This document shows positions 1 through 5,900 of a stretch of 6,821 nt of DNA, piece by piece. The stretch lies in NCBI GenBank assembly GCA_027010005.1, contig JALVCM010000491.1:1-6821 (forward strand), given 5' to 3'. The translations under genes and the position numbers were made by a program. Below the pieces are notes generated by a model that worked only from the letters and a program-made list of their open reading frames with translations, did not search any database and had not been told where the DNA came from. The stretch's first letter is position 1. The number at the start of each line of letters is the position of its first letter. Origin of the DNA: Thiohalobacter sp. (GTDB lineage Bacteria; Pseudomonadota; Gammaproteobacteria; DSM-19610).

Positions 1-31
1 CCTTGTTTGTCTGGATTTTCAGCAGGGGCAT
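1..31 (-). CDS. Start of a probable MIF-like tautomerase, cut by the left edge
   Basis: Only ten codons are visible, reading MPLLKIQTNK. A strong ribosome binding site, GGAGGAG at 45-39, lies 7 bases before the ATG at 31-29. An in-frame-looking alternative ATG at 50-48 is not preceded by such a site and reads a different frame (MTEETDHAP). Met-Pro followed by a short hydrophobic strand is the hallmark of the tautomerase superfamily, where Pro2 becomes the N-terminal catalytic base. The LKIQTN string resembles macrophage migration inhibitory factor-like phenylpyruvate tautomerases as I remember them. The gene would follow the DUF4124 gene by 28 bases on the same strand, probably in one transcript. 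The start is well supported. The family call rests on ten residues only. Confidence 0.45.
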   Translation of the reverse strand, partial: MPLLKIQTNK

Positions 32-59
32 GGTCGGTCTCCTCCGTCATGGCCGGGTC

Positions 60-503
60 TCAGGAACAGTTCTCCTTGAGATATTTCTTCGATTCATCGA
101 TGCGGCGGCGGGTTTCCTTCTCGTCGAGCCGTTTGACAGTGCCATCGGGCATCCGATAACGGCGGTTGCCGCCCCGTTCCAGCAACTGGACCGTTTTCCG
201 GGCGTTGTCGCAGTTCTGTTTCAGCTGCGCCGCGCGCTCCTTTTCTTCCTTCTCCATCTGCGCTTTTTCCCTGTCCTGCCCCTGTTTCTCTTCCAGTGCC
301 TTGACGCGGTCCTGCAGGCTGGAACCGGACTGGTTTGACGGGGCGGGCGTGCGAGGGGCTTTCATGCGTTCGGCTTCAACACCGGCCGGCGGGAACTGGC
401 CGAACTGGGTATTGCCGTGCGCGTCCTTCCATTTGTACATGGCGGCCTGGGCGCCGGCCATGGCCAGCAGCAGGATGCTTCCGATAAGTGTCCGAGCGAT
501 CAT
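60..503 (-). CDS. Secreted DUF4124 domain protein
   Basis: This is a 147-residue exported protein of unknown function. The start at 503-501 is supported by the purine-rich AGGGGG at 514-509, 5 bases upstream. Residues 1-20 form a signal peptide with a hydrophobic core (about 6-18) and an A-Q-A cleavage site before residue 21. Residues about 22-40 (YKWKDAHGNTQF and PP) fit the DUF4124 pattern of a short beta-type segment with W, D, G and PP. Residues about 62-98 are strongly charged and Lys/Glu/Gln-rich, probably coiled coil. The C-terminal part contains C98, a basic RRYRMPDG segment and a final C146, and the two cysteines could form a disulfide in the periplasm. DUF4124 proteins are common in Proteobacteria and have no established role that I know of. 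It is transcribed divergently from ilvI. Confidence 0.85.
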   Translation of the reverse strand: MIARTLIGSILLLAMAGAQAAMYKWKDAHGNTQFGQFPPAGVEAERMKAPRTPAPSNQSGSSLQDRVKALEEKQGQDREKAQMEKEEKERAAQLKQNCDNARKTVQLLERGGNRRYRMPDGTVKRLDEKETRRRIDESKKYLKENCS

Positions 504-595
504 CTGAACCCCCTTGGTTGTCGTCGTATTTCAGATACTTACCACGCAGATACGCGTGCGGCAAGTAATGGGTTCACGGCAGCGAAAGCAAAACG

Positions 596-625
596 TTGAG
601 CGGGTCAGGCAATTCCGCTTAAAAC
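596..625 (+). promoter_or_regulatory. Possible promoter of the ilv operon
   Basis: TTGAGC at 596-601 and TAAAAC at 620-625 are separated by 18 bases, and each matches the sigma-70 consensus at four of six positions. Transcription would start near 632 and give a leader of roughly 125 bases before ilvI, containing the three hairpins described separately. This is the best pair I could find in the 252-base divergent gap, but the match is modest. Confidence 0.25.
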
Positions 626-650
626 AGGTCTGGATTCTGTCCGGAAACGG

Positions 651-714
651 TGGCAATATTAGCCAGTTCTGAACCTGCACTTTTGTGCATGTGCCCGATA
701 TACGGGCTTTTTTT
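651..714 (+). terminator. ilvI leader: tandem hairpins ending in a terminator-like attenuator
   Basis: Three small stem-loops follow one another. TGGC/GCCA is at 651-654/662-665. TGCAC/GTGCA is at 676-680/685-689, with a TTTT loop. GCCCG/CGGGC is at 693-697/703-707, with an ATATA loop. The last is followed directly by seven T (708-714), the form of an intrinsic terminator, 41 bases before the ilvI start codon. A terminator here cannot end the divergent minus-strand gene, so it most likely controls read-through into ilvI. Branched-chain amino acid operons are classically controlled by attenuation, but I find no convincing leader peptide rich in Ile, Leu and Val codons. The sensing mechanism is unknown. 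The 5-bp stem is short, so termination may be weak. Confidence 0.5.
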
Positions 715-755
715 CTGGTTTTTTGATTTTTGTCTGCACCCGGGAGAGGAAACAG

Positions 756-2450
756 GTGGAGCTGACTGGCGCGGAAATTTTTGTACGCAGCCTCGAAGAG
801 CAGGGGGTCAAGCATGTGTTTGGCTATCCCGGCGGCGCGGTGTTGCCAATCTATGATGCATTCGACCAGCAGGACAAGGTTGAACATATTCTGGTGCGCC
901 ATGAACAGGCCGCAGCTCACGCTGCGGATGGTTATGCGCGCTCCACCGGCCGTCCGGGCGTGGTGCTGGTGACCTCCGGTCCCGGTGCCACTAATGCGGT
1001 AACGGGTATTGCCACGGCCTACATGGATTCCATTCCGATGGTGGTTTTCAGTGGCCAGGTGCCTACGGCACTGATTGGCAACGATGCTTTTCAGGAAGTC
1101 GACAATGTCGGTATCACGCGCCCCTGCGTGAAGCACAATTTCCTGGTCAAGGATGTGAAAGACCTCGCGCTCACTATCCGCAAGGCCTTTTATATTGCGA
1201 CCACCGGCCGGCCCGGCCCGGTGGTGGTTGATATACCCAAGGATGTCAGCACGCTGAAGGCGGAGTTCCATTACCCGAAACGCATCAAGATGCGTTCCTA
1301 CAACCCGGTCACCAAAGGGCACCCGCGGCAGATCAAAAAAGCGATTGAGCTGATGCTGTCGGCGAAGCGCCCCATGCTGTACACCGGTGGTGGTGTGGTG
1401 GTGGGTAATGCCAGCAAGCAGCTGGTCGAGATGACAAAGTTGCTGAACTTCCCGATCACCAACACGCTGATGGGACTTGGCGCCTACCCGGCGACCGACA
1501 AGCAGTTTGTCGGTATGCTGGGCATGCACGGAACCTACGAAGCCAACATGTCCATGCATAACTGTGATGTGTTGATCGCGATCGGCGCGCGTTTTGACGA
1601 TCGCGTCACCGGCAATGTGGAAAAATTCTGTCCCACGGCGAAAATCATTCACGTGGACATCGACCCGGCCAGTATTTCCAAGAATGTCAGCGTCGATGTG
1701 CCGATTGTTGGCCCGGTCGACCAGGTGCTGAAGGAAATGGTCGCCCAGCTGAAAGACAGCAAGGCAAAGCCGGATGCCGCCGCGCTCAAGGCCTGGTGGA
1801 AACAGATCAACGAATGGCGCGCCATGGACTGCCTGAAATACAGCACCGACTGCGAGCATATCAAGCCGCAGGCCGTGGTCGAGACCCTGTACAAGGTGAC
1901 GAAGGGCAATGCCTTCGTGACCTCCGACGTGGGCCAGCACCAGATGTTTGCCGCGCAGTTCTACAAGTTCGACAAGCCGAACCGCTGGATCAATTCCGGC
2001 GGACTGGGCACCATGGGTTTCGGTCTGCCGTCAGCGATGGGGGTGCAGGTTGCGCACCCCAAAAGCACGGTGGCCTGTATTACCGGTGAAGGCAGTATCC
2101 AGATGTGTATCCAGGAATTGTCGACCTGCCTGCAGTACGGTCTGCCGATCAAGATCATTAACCTGAACAACGGGTTCCTCGGTATGGTGCGTCAGTGGCA
2201 GGAGTTCTTCTACCAGGGGCGTTACGCCAGCTCGTACATGGAGTCACTGCCGGACTTTGTCAAGCTGGCGGAGGCCTACGGACACGTTGGCATGCAGATC
2301 AGTAAGCCGGAAGACGTGGAGGGTGCCTTGAAGGAAGCCATGAAGCTGAAGGATCGCCTGGTATTCATGGATTTCCTGATCGACCCGAGCGAGAACGTGT
2401 ATCCGATGATCCCGGCCGGCGCCGGCCTGAATGAAATGATACTGGTGTAA
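756..2450 (+). CDS. ilvI: Acetolactate synthase, large (catalytic) subunit
   Basis: This 564-residue cytoplasmic ThDP enzyme condenses two pyruvates to 2-acetolactate, or pyruvate with 2-oxobutyrate to 2-aceto-2-hydroxybutyrate. It is the first common step of Val, Leu and Ile synthesis. I chose the GTG at 756 because AGAGGA lies just upstream and because [13 protein letters not shown] matches the usual family N-terminus. The N-terminal ThDP domain (about 1-170) carries FGYPGGA (22-28) and RHEQAA with catalytic E50. The central domain (about 195-330) has RFDDRVTG (279-286). The C-terminal ThDP domain (about 370-555) has GEGS at 444-447 with NN at 471-472 and MVRQW at 477-481. The motif reads GEG rather than the textbook GDG, a conservative change I recall from other gammaproteobacterial copies. 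It is very similar to E. coli IlvI (574 residues) and is also often named ilvB. The small-subunit gene follows after 2 bases. Confidence 0.96.
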   Translation: MELTGAEIFVRSLEEQGVKHVFGYPGGAVLPIYDAFDQQDKVEHILVRHEQAAAHAADGYARSTGRPGVVLVTSGPGATNAVTGIATAYMDSIPMVVFSGQVPTALIGNDAFQEVDNVGITRPCVKHNFLVKDVKDLALTIRKAFYIATTGRPGPVVVDIPKDVSTLKAEFHYPKRIKMRSYNPVTKGHPRQIKKAIELMLSAKRPMLYTGGGVVVGNASKQLVEMTKLLNFPITNTLMGLGAYPATDKQFVGMLGMHGTYEANMSMHNCDVLIAIGARFDDRVTGNVEKFCPTAKIIHVDIDPASISKNVSVDVPIVGPVDQVLKEMVAQLKDSKAKPDAAALKAWWKQINEWRAMDCLKYSTDCEHIKPQAVVETLYKVTKGNAFVTSDVGQHQMFAAQFYKFDKPNRWINSGGLGTMGFGLPSAMGVQVAHPKSTVACITGEGSIQMCIQELSTCLQYGLPIKIINLNNGFLGMVRQWQEFFYQGRYASSYMESLPDFVKLAEAYGHVGMQISKPEDVEGALKEAMKLKDRLVFMDFLIDPSENVYPMIPAGAGLNEMILV

Positions 2451-2452
2451 AC

Positions 2453-3999
<1,547 letters not shown>

Positions 4000-4010
4000 C
4001 CCGTAAACAC

Positions 4011-4038
4011 AGGGGCTGCGTTGCAGCCCCTTTCCTTT
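4011..4038 (+). terminator. Intrinsic terminator after ilvC
   Basis: AGGGGCTGC (4011-4019) pairs without mismatch with GCAGCCCCT (4023-4031) around a three-base GTT loop, giving a nine-bp GC-rich stem. The T tract that follows, TTTCCTTT at 4031-4038, is interrupted by CC, so some read-through into the phospholipid genes is likely. It lies 11 bases after the ilvC stop and 15 bases before the next start codon. Confidence 0.75.
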
Positions 4039-4053
4039 ACCGAGCCCCACGCT

Positions 4054-4674
4054 ATGGCGACAGGCCGTTATCCCTATTTTTCCCGCGCCGGCTGGTTACC
4101 ATTCCTGTTGCTTGCCATTGCCGGCTTCGTGGTCGGAAATGCCGTTGGCTGGTTATGGTCATTACCCTTCTGGCTGCTTTGCCTGTTTATCGTCTTTATC
4201 TACCGTGACCCGTATCGTGATATACCGGCAAGTCCGCTTGCCGTTGTGAGTCCCGCCGATGGTGTCGTGAGCCGCGTGGAAAATATTCATGATCCCTACC
4301 TGGATCGTGATGCAATCCGCGTTCTGATCAATATGAGTCATATCGGTGTCTACAGCACGCGCAGCCCGGTAGAAGGCAAGGTCATGGAACCACCCCACGA
4401 TGGCGGTGCTGACCGGCCACACGGTGTATGGCTGAAAACCGACGAGGATGATGACCTGGTCATCGTGATGCACCGTGGCCCGCTGCACAATCTGCCGCGT
4501 TGTTATGTGGGAATTGGTGAGCGGCTCGGGCAAGGGCAGCGTTGCGGCTCTATTCCGATGGGTGGGCAGGTCGAGATCTATTTACCGGCTAACAGTCGTG
4601 TACAGGTCAAGGCTGGCTCGCACGTACGGGCCGGATCTGATGTAATAGCCACTCTGGTCCACAAACAGGCATAA
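4054..4674 (+). CDS. Short-form phosphatidylserine decarboxylase-family protein, probable pseudoenzyme
   Basis: This is a 206-residue inner-membrane protein. Two hydrophobic segments (about 14-32 and 34-50) precede FIYRDPYRDIP (48-58), the family's usual N-terminal pattern. SPADG (66-70) keeps the conserved Asp69, and MSHIGVYSTRSPVEG (94-108) and VEIYLP (173-178) align without gaps to the short, archaeal-type family as I remember it. Normal members self-cleave at Gly-Ser in a segment like FGSRVDVYLP to make the pyruvoyl group. Here the matching residues read MGGQVEIYLP, with Gly170-Gly171 at the cleavage site. The conserved His of the D-V-H segment is Tyr100. A Ser four residues before the GG pair (S166) is the only nearby candidate nucleophile. 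The 15-base spacing to pssA still ties it to phosphatidylserine metabolism. The ATG at 4054 lacks a strong ribosome binding site; a TTG at 4021 would overlap the terminator. The family call is firm, decarboxylase activity is doubtful. Confidence 0.85.
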   Translation: MATGRYPYFSRAGWLPFLLLAIAGFVVGNAVGWLWSLPFWLLCLFIVFIYRDPYRDIPASPLAVVSPADGVVSRVENIHDPYLDRDAIRVLINMSHIGVYSTRSPVEGKVMEPPHDGGADRPHGVWLKTDEDDDLVIVMHRGPLHNLPRCYVGIGERLGQGQRCGSIPMGGQVEIYLPANSRVQVKAGSHVRAGSDVIATLVHKQA

Positions 4675-4689
4675 CGCCCGGGCAGCAGT

Positions 4690-5460
4690 ATGGACGAAGA
4701 ACAGCAGGTTCGCCCCCGTCGTCGGGGGATTTATCTCCTTCCCAACCTGTTTACCACGGCAGGTTTGTTTGCGGGTTTTTATGCCATCGTGGCGGCCATG
4801 AGTAACAACTTCGAGGCGGCCGCCATTGCTATTTTTGTTGCCATGGTGATGGACGGTATCGATGGCCGTGTGGCGCGCCTGACCAATACCCAGAGTGAAT
4901 TCGGTGTCCAGTACGACAGCCTGTCGGATATGGTGTGCTTCGGGCTTGCCCCTTCACTGATCATCTTCGAGTGGGCATTGCGCAGTATGATCGAGCAGGG
5001 CTGGATCTGGAACAAGCTCGGCTGGTTGTCTGCCTTTGTGTATACCGCCGGTGCAGCATTGCGCCTGGCGCGCTTCAATACCCAGGTCGGCAGTGCTGAT
5101 AAACACTACTTCCAGGGATTGCCGAGTCCGTCGGCCGCCGCTGTGTTGGCCGGCCTGGTCTGGTTCAGTGAAGACAACAATCTCAGTGGCGAGGATATGT
5201 GGATGGTCGGTGCTGTGCTGGCTGCCGCCATGGGCGCGTTGATGGTCAGTAATGTACGTTACTACAGCTTCAAGGAAATCGATTTCAAGAACCGGGTGCC
5301 CTTCGTGGCGCTGGTGCTCACCGTGGTGGTATTCGTCGTAATCTCCAGCCACCCGCCCAGCGTGCTGTTTTTTGGTTTCCTGCTGTACGTCATCTCCGGC
5401 CCGGTACTGACGCTCTACAAAATTCGCCAACGCCGCCGCGAACGACGCCAATCCCGGTAA
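4690..5460 (+). CDS. pssA: CDP-diacylglycerol-serine O-phosphatidyltransferase
   Basis: This 256-residue integral membrane enzyme makes phosphatidylserine and CMP from CDP-diacylglycerol and L-serine, the first committed step to phosphatidylethanolamine. The CDP-alcohol phosphatidyltransferase signature is complete: D58-G59, A62-R63, G72, D76 and D80 in the pattern DG-x2-AR-x8-G-x3-D-x3-D. RLARFN (125-130) and FQGLPSP (141-147) identify the membrane-bound type II serine-specific branch, not the peripheral E. coli PssA type. Hydrophobic segments fall near 19-37, 42-54, 82-98, 112-124, 147-159, 171-187, 204-220 and 224-243, and the C-terminal tail is very basic (KIRQRRRERRQSR), as expected for a cytoplasmic end. 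The ATG at 4690 gives a basic N-terminus before the first membrane segment; the upstream ribosome binding site is weak. It is followed by a large palindrome instead of another biosynthetic gene. Confidence 0.94.
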   Translation: MDEEQQVRPRRRGIYLLPNLFTTAGLFAGFYAIVAAMSNNFEAAAIAIFVAMVMDGIDGRVARLTNTQSEFGVQYDSLSDMVCFGLAPSLIIFEWALRSMIEQGWIWNKLGWLSAFVYTAGAALRLARFNTQVGSADKHYFQGLPSPSAAAVLAGLVWFSEDNNLSGEDMWMVGAVLAAAMGALMVSNVRYYSFKEIDFKNRVPFVALVLTVVVFVVISSHPPSVLFFGFLLYVISGPVLTLYKIRQRRRERRQSR

Positions 5461-5463
5461 ACC

Positions 5464-5489
5464 GTTTCAAGGAGTTTCAATAGTTTCAA
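5464..5489 (+). repeat. Three direct copies of GTTTCAA
   Basis: GTTTCAA occurs at 5464-5470, 5474-5480 and 5483-5489, immediately after the pssA stop codon. The third copy opens the left arm of the large palindrome, whose right arm ends with the inverse, TTGAAAC, at 5536-5542. The spacings of 10 and 9 bases suggest small duplications at the edge of the palindrome, or binding-site iteration. Confidence 0.6.
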
Positions 5490-5543
5490 GGGGTCAGAGT
5501 ACTTGAAATTTGAAAATTTCAAGTACTCTGACCCCTTGAAACT
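5482..5543. repeat. Perfect 30-bp inverted repeat, REP/REPIN-like
   Basis: Positions 5482-5511 are the exact reverse complement of 5514-5543, with only GA between them, so 62 bases can form one long hairpin or cruciform. Each arm contains GGGGTCAGAGTAC, a core I recall from recurrent intergenic repeats that accompany REP-associated (IS200-like) tyrosine transposases in many bacteria. No transposase is present in this window, so the element would be a non-autonomous copy. It lies 21 bases after pssA and ahead of the hipBA promoter. A stem this long can stop transcription or protect the pssA mRNA 3' end, and TTTT at 5548-5551 follows it after a short gap. The repeat is certain. The REP assignment is from memory. 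Confidence 0.8.
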
Positions 5544-5592
5544 GGTCTTTTAATTGTCGATTGCGCTAATTAATGTAGAAATATTGTTAGTT

Positions 5593-5608
5593 TTGTCGGT
5601 ATTGACAA
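5593..5608. promoter_or_regulatory. Candidate HipB operator 1
   Basis: TTGTC (5593-5597) and GACAA (5604-5608) form an inverted repeat with a 6-base centre. The right half overlaps the TTGACA -35 element, so a bound protein would block RNA polymerase. It shares 11 of 16 positions with the second site at 5628-5643. HipB-type antitoxins repress their own operon by binding several palindromes. The E. coli operator sequence (TATCC-N8-GGATA) is not present here. Confidence 0.5.
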
Positions 5609-5628
5609 GTGTAAATCTGCGCTATACT
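5602..5628 (+). promoter_or_regulatory. hipBA promoter
   Basis: TTGACA at 5602-5607 matches the -35 consensus perfectly and TATACT at 5623-5628 matches the -10 at five of six positions, in a visibly AT-rich stretch. The spacer is 15 bases, shorter than the ideal 17, which could make the promoter regulator-sensitive. Transcription is expected near 5634-5637, at or just before the hipB ATG. Confidence 0.65.
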
Positions 5629-5643
5629 TGCCATATATGACAA
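5628..5643. promoter_or_regulatory. Candidate HipB operator 2, over the start codon
   Basis: TTGCCATATATGACAA is palindromic at 14 of 16 positions and contains the hipB start codon (5637-5639). It begins at the last base of the -10 element. Like the site 35 bases upstream it has TTG-x-C at the left and TGACAA at the right. It would put the transcription start under repressor control. Confidence 0.45.
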
Positions 5644-5900
5644 TATCGCTTGAAAAACATGACACCGTGGTGGCTGGTCTGATGCAGGATATTCTTTGTC
5701 AGGCACGGGACCGTGGCTGGTCGCAGGGTGAACTGGCCGAGCGTGCTTCCGTGCCGGATTCCAGTATTTCCCGTATTAAACGCACCGGGCGGGCGGATCT
5801 CGCCACGCTGGCAAGGCTGGCCGGTGCTGTGGGGCTCAGGCTGACGTTGATACCGGACAGTGATTTTACGGAAAAACTGACGCGTGGAGATCTGTTCTGA
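5637..5900 (+). CDS. hipB: HipB-like antitoxin, XRE-family DNA-binding protein
   Basis: This 87-residue cytoplasmic protein is expected to bind and neutralise the HipA-like kinase encoded next to it and to repress the shared promoter. One helix-turn-helix domain of the Cro/C1 type spans about residues 13-68: WSQGELAERASVPDSSISRIK (27-48) contains the two central helices, with S42, S43 and R46 facing DNA in the usual model. The C-terminal RLTLIP strand (68-73) and a short charged tail match small HipB-like proteins. I chose the ATG at 5637 because a TTG at 5628 would fall in the -10 element. There is no ribosome binding site before the ATG, consistent with leaderless translation. The stop codon TGA shares its last base with the toxin ATG, so the two are coupled. 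A general HTH regulator is the alternative, but the toxin overlap makes antitoxin much more likely. Confidence 0.85.
   Translation: MTISLEKHDTVVAGLMQDILCQARDRGWSQGELAERASVPDSSISRIKRTGRADLATLARLAGAVGLRLTLIPDSDFTEKLTRGDLF

Noticed and set aside
536..564. Minus-strand promoter TTGCCG-17-TAAGTA for the DUF4124 gene
   Set aside because: The -10 element matches the consensus at only two positions, too weak to report.
568..672. Leader peptide frame from the ATG at 568 ending before the second hairpin
   Set aside because: There is no ribosome binding site, it would start upstream of the candidate promoter, and Ile/Leu/Val codons are not clustered.
723..755. TTG at 723 as the ilvI start
   Set aside because: The added 11 residues do not resemble the family N-terminus, they lie in the T-rich leader, and the GTG at 756 has a good AGAGGA site.
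650..856. Leader peptide from the GTG at 650, with several Ile and Leu codons (ATA, TTA, CTT, TTG)
   Set aside because: The frame runs through the terminator hairpin and deep into ilvI, which does not fit the classical attenuation layout, and its ribosome binding site is poor.
531..1940. A 469-codon open frame on the minus strand opposite ilvI
   Set aside because: It lies almost entirely antisense to a clearly real enzyme gene, its protein is His- and Arg-rich with no recognisable domain, and it has the look of a codon-bias artefact in a GC-rich genome.
4021..4053. TTG at 4021 as the psd-like start
   Set aside because: It lies inside the ilvC terminator loop and adds residues with no family similarity.
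5464..5543. CRISPR array from the repeated GTTTCAA words
   Set aside because: The repeats are only 7 bases with 2-3 base gaps, and there are no spacers of CRISPR size and no cas genes.
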